Under the pieces are notes generated by a model, which was given only the letters and a program-made list of their open reading frames with translations, searched no databases and was not told where the DNA came from. Positions 1 through 13,347 of a stretch of DNA of 64,000 bases are shown one piece after another. Made by a program: the position numbers and the translations under genes. The stretch's first letter is position 1. The number at the start of each line of letters is the position of its first letter. The DNA is from Plantago ovata (Eukaryota; Streptophyta; Magnoliopsida; Lamiales; Plantaginaceae): NCBI GenBank assembly GCA_028274465.1, contig CM051458.1, forward strand, positions 52,937,253 through 53,001,252, written 5' to 3'.

Positions 1-16
1 GGGGTAGGAAGGAGGA

Positions 17-31
17 TCCCTTTCTTTCTTT
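17..31 (-). other. candidate polypurine tract of the Sirevirus
   Basis: On the minus strand the run AAAGAAAGAAAGGGA lies about 25 bases after the stop of the envelope-like ORF, where a plus-strand primer would be expected just before the 3' LTR. The LTR start (TGTTAGGAAA by comparison with 18993-19002) is not reached inside the window, so this is only a candidate. Confidence 0.35.
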
Positions 32-54
32 GTGAATTTCAATTCAATCCAAGT

Positions 55-3000
55 TTACGTTTGATTTAGTACAGCAGTTGGAAAAAAGTCATTGGCCAAA
101 AGGTCTTCCAGCTTTATGATCCAACAACCATGGAGGTTTCTGATCACATTCTGAGTGGTTTCCTCATTGCTGATCTTTGTATAATCAATGCCAGTGCCTA
201 TGACAATGTTAGATAGCCTTCTTTCTTCTTGTCTTTGCTTTCTTCTTCTTGACTTAGCATTTTCATGATCCTTTGATGAAGATCTGGAGTCAGAAGAGAA
301 ATGTTTGGACTGGCCAGATGGAGTTAAGGCAGAAAGAGGCTTGGCCCTTATAGCTTGATCTATTGTTTGTCATCATCATTATCATCATCTTCATTAATGC
401 CTTGATGACTTTCAGTATGACAAAATTCTTGAGTATCAGCAGAAGTTTTTCTCCTTCTAGGATTTGTTGAACTTCTCTCAGAATCTGTTTCAGCTCTTCT
501 TTCAGAACTTTGCTCTGTTTCAGCAAGAGCTTCTCTGGGAGGCGGTCCAGGCAAATTTAGTGGAGCTTCAGAGGGAGTAGTTGATTTGTCTCTTGAAGAC
601 TTTCTTTTTCTAGAATCTTCCGCCTTAGACATGGATTGCATCATCGATTTGATGTGAATAGAGAAAACCTCATTGCAATTTTCAGCAAGAGTATTGAGGC
701 TGTTGTATTTAAGAATCATGTCTTGCTGATCAGAAGTCAGCTTAGACAATTCTTCTTTAATAAAAGCCAAGTTCTCCTCATGTCTTCGCTCGTTGTTTAC
801 TTTTTCTTCCAGTATAGCCTGAGTCTTTGTTAATGCGCTTTTGGCGAGCTTGAGTGCTTGACTGACATCATCTTCATAGCTTTTGTGATGTAGACTTATG
901 TCTTTCTGAGCTATGGTAAGTGTAGTAGTGCGTCTCAGCACAGTAGTCAGTAGTTTTCCAATGTCAAGTGGACTCTCAGCAAGTAGTGCATCATCCTCTT
1001 CTTGGCATGCTTTGTGAACAACCATTAGTGCGTTAATTCTTGGAGTAAACTCCTCAATATTTGGAAACGACACTGGAGAGGGATTAAGTGAGTGGGCTTT
1101 GATTTCTGTGGCAATTTGATCGTCGTTTCTCAGCAAGCGACTTCTCTCCATATCTCCTTCATCATTAATGAGAGATGCTGGTGGAATTTTTACCAACTTG
1201 GGTTCAGCTTTCTTGGTCTTTTCTTCGTCATTTGCTGAGAAATTAGACAAATTTTCTTCCTCAAAAGGTTCATCAAGGCCAGAAACCTTGACACCTAAAT
1301 CTTTAGCCTCAGTCACTTTTAGTTGAGTGGTTGTTGAAGGCAACTCTTTTGACTCAACAACTGGAGTTTCACCAGTAGTAAGTGGAAGGGAGGAATCTCC
1401 CTTGTTGTTCACTCCTGAAGATTGAGCAATATTGAGATGTTGAGTAAGTCTATCATGAATCTGTAGACTATTCTGTAATGCTCTTTGGTAATCTTCATCC
1501 ATTTCTTCATTTTCTCCAAGGTTTGAATCAGTGACCTTAGCTTCGAGTAATGCTAACTCGGCATCAGAAAGCTTAGCTTTGCCTTTAGGCATTTCAGCCC
1601 GCTTTCTCGCGTACTCTTCTTCTGTCTCATCAACTTGTTCAGTTGCTGGAGTACTTTTCTCAGCAGGAGTTGGAGAAGATTCCTGTTGCTGACTGGGAGG
1701 TTGTTCAGCTTGCTGATTTTCAGCATCGGCTTGATCTACTTGATCAGCAACTGACAACTTTAATCCGCCAGCATCTTGACTAGGACCTTAATTGTCATAA
1801 TCATCGTCCTTGCTGTCCTTAGAATCCTTGGATTCATCATCACTTGTGTCTTTAAGGATATTTTCATCCTCTTCTTCTTCATCATCATCTGTTAGTATTA
1901 CCAACTCAAGATGTTTGTACTTAGCAGCGCTTGTAACCTCTTTTTCCTCATTGATTTTGTGGGGATCAGTCACCACGGGTACAAAGGAACCCTTGAGCAT
2001 CACAGCTTGTTCAGATGGAGAGGCACTCTTGAACTTAGCTTTCATATTCTCTCTGATTGTGGCAATCATATTGGCACTCATTTGCTGAGAATATGACGGC
2101 TCTTCAGGGAGGATAGAGTGTACAAACGTCTCGAGTTTGAAGAGTGAATTTCTCTTCTTTTCATTTGATAGATTGATGTGAAGATCTGAGAAGTCCATCC
2201 TTTTGTACCTTTGCCAGTTGCTGACAGACTTAGCAACTCTGGTCAAAGTGTTTCTCTTGAAGTTGGAGTAAAGTTCTTCAGAACTAACTTCATGGACTTC
2301 TGTGATGAGAACCGCTTCATTACTCTCCTTTTGCGCCTGCTGATTAAGAGTAAGGTTATTTTCAGGAAGGTGTTGAAAAATAGTTTTAGAGTCTAAAACT
2401 GTAACATGAATTACCTGCTGATTTTCAGCAAGCTCATGTTGCACACTGAGTTGTGCGGGAACTATTTTCATTGCTTCAGGAGCTGTAGCAGCATCCTTGA
2501 ATTGTTCATCATGAAATAACACTTTGTTAGATACAAGTACTAAGTTTTTAAACTTCGTAAAATTACCAAAACTTTCATCTACCTGCTGAATAGAAGTTGT
2601 AGATTCTGGTGCAGAAGTTTCAGCAACCTTTTGACTTGTATCTTGAGAAGTCTGTAAAGAAATAATTGTGTTAGCTAAAGATAAAGTTTCAGATAGTGAA
2701 GTTTTGCTTATATCTGAGTTAACTACCTGCTGAAGAATGGCAGGTGGTGACTCAGTTCTTTCAGCATTGAAAGCTTCTTCAATATCTGGGACTTGTTCTT
2801 CAGTAGACTTCTTCTCTTGCTCTATTTGAGAAGGCTATGCAGATTCATCAATCTTCCTTGTCTTTGAATTGACAAGTTGAGCAGAAACATCGAGACCTCT
2901 AAGTTCACTACTTGTTATGAATAGGTCCACTGACTTATTGGAGTTGTCATCAATCTCCATATCCATTTGCTGACGTAGGTCAGTCAACACCAGTTGGACT

Positions 3001-4735
3001 TTGTCAATAGATGTTATTGGTGAACTTGGTCTAACATTCTCAGCATCATGAGATGCGTCGTCGAATGATGTTTCTTGTTGAGTTTCAGCAAACTCTTGGA
3101 CTTGAACTGTTGCAGTTTCAGCAACTGGTTCGTCAGTAGTTGGAGCTTCAGCAACTTGTTGGACTTGACTAGTTGCTATTTCAGCAACTGTCTCTTTTAC
3201 TTCTGTTGCTTTGCTGGCAACATTCTCAGAAAGTCCAGCCTTTCTTAGGTCTGCAGCAATGTCACTTCCTGGTTCCAGAGTTGTATCATCAAGATTATCT
3301 ACAATGTAGACATCTTCTATTCTTTCTAAGGCAGGATTTTCGTTTCCACTGCCTTGTTGTCTTGCTCCAGTAGATCGATCCAAGTTAATTGGATTTGTGA
3401 AGGCTTCTGCAAGCACTTCAGCAACATCTACTACAGTGGTTTCCTTTTCAGCAACCACTGGAGTGTCATCATCTTGAATGACATGGACAACCGCACGGAT
3501 TTTCTTGTCGTTGTTTTCTTGCTTGGGAAAGTGGTCTTTGTCATTGCCTTTTTAGGAATAGGATCAGCTGATGAAGATGCAGTCTGAGTATCGTCATCAG
3601 CTTTCCTCTTTTTCTTTGATCTTTTACTGGGTGCATTTGTATCATCAACTGCAACAGTATCAGTAGCAGTCTCAGCAACATTTGCAGCTGTTGCATTCCT
3701 AGACTGTTTGGCAGTCTCAACAACATTTGCAGTTGTTGCATTCCTAGACTGGTTATCAGTCTCAACAACATTTGCAGATGTTGCTTTCCTTGACTTCTTG
3801 TCAGCAGCAGTCTCAACAACATTTGCAGTTGTTGCTTTCCTTGACTGCTTATCAGCAACCTTGGGTCCATTCAGCTTGTAGAAACCTCTTCCCACATTGC
3901 ATACTGATTTCTTAATCGGTAATGGGTTTCTCAGCTGAATCTGGTAATGTTCAAGGATGTAGCATATTTTCAGTCCATACATCACCGGAAGTGAAGGTGA
4001 GACAGTGTTGTCTTCAACCTTGACCTTGAACTTTGTAACACAATCAACAAGTCTATTGAAAATGTACTTAGCCCAGTTGATGTCTGTTTTGCTTGCATAG
4101 ATATGCATCAGCAATGGCCATCTTCTCAGGCCTACTTGGTCTATTCCTCCAACTTGGGAGTCTAGAACTTTGATTAGTAGCAATGCTACTAGACCAAGTG
4201 AATGGCAGAGATGCTTCCTTTTTGTGTGCTTATTCCAAGTCACAGGAGCAATCTCTCCTTTCTTCATCCTTTCATTTCTGACATCACTGTAGAAAGCTTC
4301 TATTTCTTCATCAGTGGAAGTGATGTCATCTGCAGTTCCAGTAGTTGGAATCTGAAAGATGTTTGCTAAATCAATCCATTTCAGGATGATTTGCTTTCCA
4401 TGAACTGTTGTAGAAATCACTTTTACAGTGATTCCTTGTCCATCAGTAAGGGTCTGGATTTCTGCATTATTATAGAATTCCATAGTGTCCAACATGCTCA
4501 CTTCCTTAGTGCGAGCAGTGATGAATAAAAGTAGGCCTTGTTGATTTATGTAATTCAACGCCTCAAGATTTTCTTCATCCAGTTCTTGTTCATAGAAGTA
4601 TCTGATATACTTCTCTTTGGCAAATCCGCCCCATTGCATCATCTGCTCACACTTTTTAGCGTTGAGATATGCAGGAGGCATGGGTCTCTCTGTGAGTCGG
4701 TCGTTTTTCAACATGATTTTCACCGTGTTTTTCAC
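55..4735 (-). pseudogene. Sirevirus envelope-like ORF, broken
   Basis: A long reading frame downstream of pol in the same orientation. The first 250 residues or so (4735 to about 3900) form a compact globular part that resembles the plant transposon protein domain found in extra ORFs of plant LTR elements. The rest is low complexity: Lys/Ser/Thr-rich, very acidic tracts (1800-1890, 360-400) and a basic Arg/Lys tail near 220-270. About four copies of a 15-17 residue repeat, with the core KATTANVVET, lie at 3668-3852. The frame is broken by frameshifts near 3450 and near 370 and by in-frame stops at 2835 and 1788; it closes at 55-57. The function of such proteins is not established. No convincing signal peptide or membrane segment is visible, so the word envelope is only positional. 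Confidence 0.7.
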
Positions 4736-5816
4736 CGAAGTTGATACAGGATTAGGAGCATTGCTTTTCCAGCACTGTCTGCTTTTGAGGACTTGGTGTT
4801 CTTAGATGATTGTCTCCTGGGAGCCATCTCTTATATAGTAGGTAAGGTTGGGGGAGTACGAAAAAGAGACTTTTCTTTTTGACCGGAGGTACAGTAATTC
4901 AGAGCATAGGCTAGGGAGTTTTTGCAGAGAAAGGAAATGTGAGTTAAAGAATTTTGTCTTTCTCTAACTCTTAATTTATATAGTATCTCTGTTATGTGAG
5001 AGGCTCAATGGTTTTGAGCTCTCAGCAAGGGTAAAACAGAGATTCAACGAGTTAGTGGAGCCTTTACATTAAATGCGTAGTGGTCCACTAACACGAAACC
5101 GTCAGAGCATGCTTTCTCTTTGTAATATTAACCGTTAGATCATCAACTGCTTTAAAATCAATGGCCACGATTGTATTTCATGTCATGATTTACATCGAGT
5201 TTATCTGTGCCACGATTAACGTCACAATTGATTTTACCTTGATTCAAGGGATTTGATCTATTTTACTTCAAAGCTAATTGCTTGCTGAAGTATACAAGAA
5301 TCTTTTCAGCAATTTTAATCCTTCTGAATTTAGCAATTACTTTTTAAGTAACAAGCCTTGTAGTTGCTGAAAGTTCCCCCTTAATCAAATATCTCATTTT
5401 TCTTAGGGTCAAAGATATTTCTGAGTTCCCGTCTCAGTAAATCCTTTTTATATTGAGATATTTTTAGGTAAATTTTAGTGAGAAGCAATCTTTCTATTTG
5501 CTGACTTCCTGTCTCAGATTTATCTTTTGATACTTGAATACCTGTTTCAGTATCCTTGATTGTCTGAATGCCAGTTTCAGCAATCTTTGACATTTTCTTA
5601 CTGAGTACCCGTTTCAGCAAGTGATCAAGTTTCCTATTAAATACCCGGTTTGAAGGAATTACTTGTTGAATGCCTGTTTCAGCAAACATTTCGTGTACAA
5701 ACATCTCTTTTTAGAGGAGTCAGTGGAAAGGGACTTTTCAAGGAAAGAATAAACCTTTAAGCAACTATTGGCTTGCTGAATGCCCGTTTCAGCAATCAAA
5801 TTAAATGCATCCCTTT
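4736..5816 (-). other. spacer between Sirevirus pol and the envelope-like ORF, with palindromic motif cluster
   Basis: There is no convincing gene here. A 107-residue frame (5381-5704) exists only because the repeated motif keeps one frame open, giving four ETGIQ-like repeats. At 5425-5795 about seven copies of an imperfect palindrome occur at irregular spacing. The clearest, at 5770-5793, has TTGCTGAA and TTTCAGCAA arms around six bases. This region is where a subgenomic promoter or splice acceptor for the downstream ORF would be expected. Confidence 0.6.
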
Positions 5817-7018
5817 TTATTGAGGTGGTTCAATCAATCCAAGGTTATACCTTAGCATTGCGAACCTATTGTCTGGAAGGGGCGTGGTAAAGATGTCAGC
5901 AAGTTGATTATCAGTACCTACTTTTACAACCTCAATGTCTCCTTTTTCCACATGATCTCTAATGAAATGATGTCTAATATCAATGTGCTTTGTCCTTGAG
6001 TGGAACTTAGAATTTTGCGTGATAGCAATAGCACTTGTATTATCACAAAAGATTGGTGTTTTATTTGCAGAAATACCATAATCTCTTAGTTGTTGCTGAA
6101 TCCATAGGATTTGAGCTGTGCAACAACCAGCCGCAATGTATTCAGATTCAGTGGATGAATTGGCAACACAGGTTTGCTTCTTGCTGAACCATGATATTAA
6201 TCTTGTACCTAGAAACTGACAAGTTCCAGAAGTACTTTTTCCATCAAGAGTTGATCCTCCATGATCAGCATCAGAATAACCTACCAATTCTAATCCAAAA
6301 TCTTTTGGATACCATAATCCAACATTGACTGTGCCTTTGACATATTTCAGTATTTTGAGTGCCTTTTTGTAGTGTGATTCTCTTGGATCAGATTGGAATC
6401 TTGCACACACACAAACAACATACTGAATGTCAGGCCTACTTGCTGTTAGATACAGCAAGGAACCAATGAGCTTCCTATACTTGTATTCATCCACACTTTT
6501 GTCTTGTTTAGTATAGCCCAATTTGGTACCAACACTAATAGGGATCTTTTCAGGTTTCTCTTCCTCTTTGATCCTGAACTTTATGAGCATTTCCTTTGCA
6601 TACTTTGCTTGATTTATGAATATTCCATCTTTGAGTTGCTTCACTTGCAATCCTAGGAAATAATTCAATCTTCCCATCATACTCATTTCAAACTTGTTTG
6701 TCATGAGTTTGGCAAAATCATCACAAAGTTGCTTGTCCTTAGATCCAAATATTATGTCATCCACATAAATCTGGACTAAGAGAATTTTACCATCATGGTT
6801 CATGGTAAATAAGATTTTATCAACTTCACCTTTCTTGAAACCATTATCCAGCAAGAACTTAGCTAAAGTATCATACCAAGCTCTAGGTGCTTGTTTTAGA
6901 TCATATACAACTTTCTGAAGCTTATATACCATCTTGGTTTATGAGGGAAGTTCAAAGCCAGGGGTTGTTCTAGGTAGACCTTTTCAGCAAGTCCACCATT
7001 TCGGAATGCACTTTTAAC
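5817..7018 (-). pseudogene. Sirevirus pol, 3' part: reverse transcriptase and RNase H
   Basis: The 371-residue frame beginning at 6932 carries the copia reverse transcriptase core with the catalytic YVDD near residue 56, the LNYFLGLQV block and then a copia RNase H domain (GYSDADHGG, TCVANSSTESEY, NTSAIAI and KHIDIRHHF blocks). It ends at 5817 with a normal stop. The stretch 6933-7018 continues the same protein upstream but in a broken frame, with a stop near 6930. The junction at 7018 is where the hAT element entered. The domain was complete before that insertion. Confidence 0.88.
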
Positions 7019-7758
7019 TAGGGCTGCTCAAATGATCCGGATCCGTTGATCCGGTCCGTTTATCCGTATTTATGGATCGGATCAATCCTAACGGGTCGGA
7101 TAACGGATTGCATTTTTTATGGTCCGTGAATAACGAATCGGATTGATCCGATCCGCGGATATCCGTGGATCATCCGTTATTATTATTTTTTTATTATTAT
7201 TATTTATATATAATACTATATATAGCAAAGGAAATGGAGTAAAAGTAAAACTCATATTTTTAGTTATGTTTGTATTCCATATATATTAGTTGACTCATAA
7301 ATAACTTGTTAGACGCATATTTTGCATATCTGAAGATTTTGAGATTGTTAGAAATATGTATCTTCTTGTCTCCATCCCATGTATTTGTCGATCTTGGTGA
7401 TTCGGTGTCTTAGAATTCCGTCTACAATGGAGCAAGTACATATTGATTATATGTTTGTGTCCTTTTTACGGACATTTTAAGTTCACATTTAACATATTAT
7501 TTTCGGATATTTGAACTCAAACTTCTGTAGCTATCGTTTTATACTTTTACACTATAATTTATTTTACAAAAAACATTGAAATATAAAAAGAGCGGATAAC
7601 GGATCGAACTTGGATTTATCCGTATCCGTACGGATCGATCCACAATCCGATCCGTCCAGAACGGATCGGATCACGGATTGAATTTTTTATGATCCGTTTG
7701 ACCGGATATCCGGTCAAACGGATTGGATCGATCCGTATCCGGTCCGTGCGCAACCCTA
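7019..7758. mobile_element. non-autonomous hAT element inside the Sirevirus reverse transcriptase
   Basis: It is flanked by a perfect 8-bp target duplication CTTTTAAC (7011-7018 and 7759-7766), the hAT size. The ends are TAGGGCTGC and, reversed, TAGGGTTGC. Both subterminal regions (7030-7175 and 7590-7745) are packed with GGATCCG/CGGATC words in both orientations, while the centre is AT-rich with no coding potential. Such subterminal repeats are typical transposase binding sites in hAT elements. It inserted after the Sirevirus, so it is the younger of the two. Confidence 0.88.
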
Positions 7759-7766
7759 CTTTTAAC

Positions 7767-9860
7767 ATCCATTTGATAAACAATTAAGTCATTATGAGCA
7801 GCAAAGGCTAAGAAAAGTTTAATAGCATCCAATCTTGCAACTGGTTCATAAGACTCATCATAGTCCAATCCTTCAGTCTGGCAATAACCTTGAGCAACTA
7901 ATCGTGCTTTGTTCCTTGTTGCTTCTCCAGACTCACTCAGCTTGTTTCTGAACACCCACTTTGTACCAATTGCTTTCTTTCCTTCAGCAAGGGGTACAAG
8001 TTTCCACACTTTGTTCCTTTCAAATTGATCTAGTTCTTCTTGCATTGCCTTGATCCATTCAGAATGCTTTAAAGCTTCTTCTATGGTTTTGGGCTCAATT
8101 TCTGAAACAAAGCAAGAGAACAAAGCTTCTAATTCAATAACATTTGCTTCTTCAACAAGTTCTTGATTAGTAGATACTTTGGATCTAGTCACTTGGCGTT
8201 TGTCAATATCACCAATCATATCCGTAGAGGGATGATCTCTAATCCACTTATTAACAGGTTTTCTGCTCTTTGGATCTGGATATGTTTGAGTTTCAGCATG
8301 TGACTCTTCAGCATGTACTTGTTCAGTACTACTGGCATCTTGTTGTGTCTCTGCTGAAATTGGTTCATCAGCAACTGCTTGTTCAGCATTGCCGGTTTGA
8401 GGTAACTCGTCAGCAGACATATGAGGTTGCGTAGTTTCAGCAACATCGGGAGCAACTGCGTCCTTAGCCGGAAATTCTTTATCATGAACTACATTTATCT
8501 TTTCATGACTTGGAGTAGGAGTGTCAATGTCAGAATCATCATTAAGTTCAATTGATTTGACATTTTTAGCATTGGATTCAGTTCTTTGCTCGTGTAAGAG
8601 TAATTTCTTCATACATTCTGATATCTCTTCTTCAGCAGGGACTCCTTGTGATTTTTCATAGAATACAACATGCACTGATTCTTCGATCTTTTGTGCCTTT
8701 TTGTTGTAAACTCTATAAGATTTGCTATGCAAGCAGTAGCCAAGAAATATCGCTTCATATGCCTTTGGTTGAAATGTTCTTAAGTATTCTCTACCATTGT
8801 TAAGAATAAAACATTTGCAACCAAATACTCTTAGATGAATGATGTTAGGAGGTCTTCCAACAAATACTCATAGGGAGTTTTGTTGTATTCCTTAGTTATT
8901 AAGCATCTATTTTGAGTATAGCATGCGGTGTTAATCGCTTCAACCCAATAAGCTTCACTTATTTCAGTGTCAGCAAGCATTGTTCTAGATGCTTCCTTAA
9001 GGGTACGATTCTTCCTTTCCGCAACACCATTTTGTTGAGGTGTCTTTACTGAGGATAATTGATGTTGTATGCCTTTGGAAATGCAATACTCAGTTATGTA
9101 CTGGTTTACAAACTCAGTACCATGGTCTGTTCTGATGACTTTTACCTTGTCATTTTTCATGACTTCGAGCTTCTTCAGCAAGTTAGGTATTTCAGTCCTT
9201 GTTTCAGACATGTGTTTGATAAACACTACGCAAGTGAATCTTGAATAGTCATCTACCACCACCAGACCATACTTGTTGCCAGCATAGCTTGTTGAAGAAG
9301 ATTCAAACAAGTCCATGTGCAAGAGTTGTAAAGGTTTTGTAGTTGACGGTACTGCCTTGTTCTTGAAAGAAGTTTTGGTTTGCTTACCTTGCTGACATGC
9401 AGTGCAAACACCATCCTTCTTAAAAGTAACCTTAGGTAATCCAACTACAAGTGCCTTTTTAGACAGCTTATTCAGCGTCTTGAAGTTTAGGTGACTTGTT
9501 CGTTTATGCCATAACCATGCTTTTTCAGCAAGACAATCATGATCTGAGATAAGGCATTTTTCAACGATTGCTGAAGACCAATCTACGGTATAGAGACCTC
9601 CTGATCTTCTAGCAACCATGATAACCTTCTTTGTCTCAAAGTCAATAAGTTTACATTCATCACTTTTAATTTTGATGAAGTAGCCTTTGTCAGCAAATTG
9701 ACTCATGCTGAAAAGGTTAAACTTAAGATTTTTGACATAAAGAACTCCCGATATGGTAATGCATCCTAACTTCACGTCACCATAACCTTTAGTAGAACCA
9801 AAGCCTCCACCAGCAAACCTTATTGTTGGACCTTTAGACCACCGTTTATAGTTTATAAGG
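7767..9860 (-). pseudogene. Sirevirus pol, middle part: protease end, integrase and start of reverse transcriptase
   Basis: From 9850 leftwards the frame gives the end of the aspartic protease region, a GAG-pre-integrase zinc-binding region (H-x3-H near WHKRTSHL, and CTAC) and the integrase core. The catalytic D, D and E lie in LLHMDLFE, IRTDHGTEF and NGVAERKNRTLKE. A frameshift near 8865 separates this from a second frame (8732 leftwards), which holds the integrase tail, an acidic linker of variable sequence and the first reverse-transcriptase blocks (KWVFRNKL, ARLVAQGYCQTEGLDY, YQMDVKS). The hAT element cuts it at 7766. Confidence 0.85.
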
Positions 9861-10225
9861 TTTTTTTTTTTTTTTTTTTTTTTGGAACTGAGAACATCTT
9901 TCTTATTACCAAAACAACGTACGTACAAGACGATCAAATCAAAATGATCCAGGCATAAAAACAAATACATCACCAATAATCAAGCTAAAACAATTATATT
10001 CTCAATAGCTATCAAACGTAAAACAGGGGCCTTAAGATTCCTAAACTGTACACATCGTTGTGTCATAGTATGGATCACCTGATAAGCCAAGTTAGGCCTA
10101 GGCTGTGACTTGTTGAAGACTATATCATTTCTCATTTTCTAGATAGCATATATAGTTTCAGCACAAGCCGCCTTCAATATATGCGATTTATGACCTTTCC
10201 CCGTAGTTTCTCGAGTTAACCAAAT

Positions 10226-13200
10226 TTATTCTTGATCCCAGCCTAAAGGTTGTCTGGTCATTTGCATCCAATGCAACACTTCACTACAAATCTTTTTTGA
10301 ATACTCACATTCAAAGAACAGGTGGTGATTTGTTTCCAATTCATGGCAAAAGCAGCATTTTCCATCCACATTCATCCCAAACGTGTTGAGTCTATCTTTG
10401 GTTGCCAATCTGCCTTGTAAACACAGCCACAGCACAAAGATCGCTCTCGGCCTAGCACGGTTAGTAAACAACATTTTTCTCCATGGCACCTTTTCTCTAT
10501 CTCCATGAATTGCTTGGTAAATCTTACTAAACTTACTCCCACTAGGGATCGCATTCCACACTTGACTTTGCATCACAAAAATCCTCTATTTCAGTATAGC
10601 CTTGAGGATCCAGGAACAGTTAGACTTGGGAATGAAATCCATTATCTCCTCCTCACGCAAATAATAGGAATGAATCCACCGTACCCACAATTTGTCAGCC
10701 TTTTGACTCAGGTTCCATAGTAGTTTGATAATATTGGCTCTGTTCCAATCAACAATAGCCAGAATATTCAAACCTCCACTATTTTTTGTTTCACAAACTT
10801 TGTCCCATGCCACCGGTGATTTCCTTGTAATTTCATCTTTACCACTCCACAAGAAACTTCTACACAGTGCTTCTATATGTTTCAGTGTAGCTTTGGGTAA
10901 AGGAAATACCTGAAGCCAGTAATTGGTGATAGAGAAGAGCATGCTTTGTATCAGTTGAACTCGTCCCGCATAGCTCAAAAGCTTCGCAGACCAATGCTTA
11001 ATCCTGCATATAATCTTCTCAATCAGCGGTTTACACAAATGAATAGAAAGTTTTCTCGTAGTAAGCGGGACCCCGAGATACTTGAAGGGCAGCTCCCCTT
11101 TTCCAAATCCTGTTTCTTGAAGTATCATGGCCTGGGTAGCAGCATCAACCCCTCCAAAATACAACTTACATTTAGCCACATTCGCTTTTAAACCCGTCAC
11201 AGCAGAGAATTCCTTAAACTGTTTCATTAACAGTTTGACAGACCCCAAATCTCCTCTTCCAAACATCAGTAGGTCATCCGCAAAGCAAACGTTTATAAGA
11301 TCCACTCTTTCAGTTCGAGGATGATAATTAAAATCTGGATTCTTCCGTAGTTGCTGCAGTTTACGGTGTAGATACTCCATAATGAGCACGAACAGTAAAG
11401 GAGAAATTGGGTCTCCTTGACGCACTCCACACTCCGCTTTTAAAATTCTGCTTGGTCTTCCATTAATCACATACTGTAGGATACTGAGGTAACTCCTAAC
11501 ATCACCCAATCAACAAATTTCCGAGGAAAATTCATTTCAAGCATGATTTCCTTTAAGGCTTCCCAATCGACAGTATCGTATGCCTTTTGGAGATCCATTT
11601 GGATCATGCATCTCGGAGAAATTCCTTTTCGATTATAACCTCGGATCAACTCATGTGCAATAAGTATATTATCGTGAATAACCTTCCCGGGGAGAAAAGT
11701 CGATTGGCTATCGTCAACAACAAAATTTATCACCTGACTGAGTCGACTTGTCAAAAATTTTGAGATGATTTTGTACAAAGTTGTACAACAGGATATTGGT
11801 CTCATGTCCTTAACTTCCCGAGCATTCTTCACTTTGGGTATCAAAGTAACAAGGGTGCAATTTACGGCCTTGTAAAGTTTCCCATTTTTGAAAAAATCTT
11901 GCACAACCCCAATGACATCTTTCTTTATTATTGGCCAGGCCGCCTTGAAGAAATGAGCACCATATCCATCAATCCCGGGTATTGCATCACCAATGCTTTT
12001 CATGGCTTGGAAGATTTCCTCCTCATCAACATCCATTATTAATTCATCCCCAAGCTGTGTAGGTAGTTGTTTCCCTTCTCTGAGAGCCTCTAAATCCACA
12101 GCCAATCTACTTGTAGCCGCAGTTCCTACCAGCTTGGAATAGAACAGAATCACTTCATCTTCAATTTCATCAACAGAGTTTACAATCCGCCCATCACTCC
12201 TCACCAAACTGTGTATCCCAGAATGTACTTGCTTTTCCTTTACATGAGCATGGAAATAAGCATTATTGCAATCTCCCAACTGTAACCAGGTCACTTTCGA
12301 TTTTTGTTGCAATATCTTTTCTTCCTCTGTTCTTAGCTTTAACAGTTGGGCAGTAGCTATCTTTTCTTCCAAAATTAGCTCTGCATTAAATTTATCAGAT
12401 TACAGATTCTGTTGTAAATGCTCCAGTTTTGCTCTAGCCGCATCAATTTTTTGGTTAATCTGCGTATAATCCTTGCGGAGCAGTTTTAACGCCGGTTGTA
12501 ACATTTTCAACTTATTCCAGACAACATACATAGGAGAGCCCCTTACCCTCACTTGCCATTGAGCCTGCACCGTTGCTAGAAACTGTTCCTTTTCGGTGAC
12601 ACAGTTAACAAACTTGAACAGGTAATTCTTGTGAATAACTTCATTCCTCCTTAAATCAATTAGGAGTGGCGAGTGATCAGAAACCCCTGGATTTAAGATC
12701 TCGACTTGTGCCCAAGTGTATTCCTGAAACCACATCACATTACCCAGAGCTTTGTCAATTTTTGAGTAGATAGTTCCATAAGTGTGCTTGTTGGACCAAG
12801 TGAATTCTTGTCCTGTCATATTCAATTCGCAAAGCCCAGTGGACTCCATCATATTCTCCAAATCGACGTACTCATAAGCATGAACCTGATTACCCCCTTG
12901 TCTATCCTCTAGGTGAAGAACATTGTTAAAATCACCCATTAGCACCCAAGGTGCAGAGATACCACCACTCAGATTCTCAATATCCTTCCATAGTTTCCTT
13001 CTATCAACAAGTTTATTCAATCCATAAATCGCAGTTAGCACAAAATTATGTTCCCCATCCAGACTGATCACTCTACAATGAATCATCTGATCAGTAACAT
13101 GTAATTTGTCAACCTTTACTTTCGTGCAATCCCACATAATCCAAATGCGGCCATTGCGATGCTTGTCATAGTTGTCCAAAAACAACCACTTCCTACCAAA

Positions 13201-13347
13201 CTTCCTTCTTATTCGACTAGCATTTACTGCCTTTATTCTAGTTTCTAGAAGCGCAGCTAAAAAGACTTTTAACTTGTTGAGACAGGAGCCGATCTCATTG
13301 TGTTTTGCTGCTTTATTAAGCCCCCTAGTGTTCCAAGAGAGAATCAT
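10226..13347 (-). pseudogene. LINE ORF2: endonuclease and reverse transcriptase, broken
   Basis: The start at 13347 gives MILSWNTRGLNK, the usual beginning of a plant L1 apurinic endonuclease. The endonuclease also shows LMGDFNNVL and, before the reverse transcriptase, VSDHSPLLIDL. The reverse transcriptase follows (DMRPISCCTTLYK, IQMDLQKAYDTVDW, then the catalytic FADD near 11290). A C-terminal zf-RVT domain with CCFC and H-x3-H-x3-C sits at 10226-10400. It is inactivated by an in-frame TAA at 12400-12402, a frameshift near 11490 and an in-frame stop at about 10580. It would have copied the LINE by target-primed reverse transcription. Confidence 0.86.

Noticed and set aside
5381..5704. 107-residue ORF with ETGIQ repeats
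   Set aside because: It lies in the spacer after pol and its repeats follow from the nucleotide palindromes; no domain is seen.
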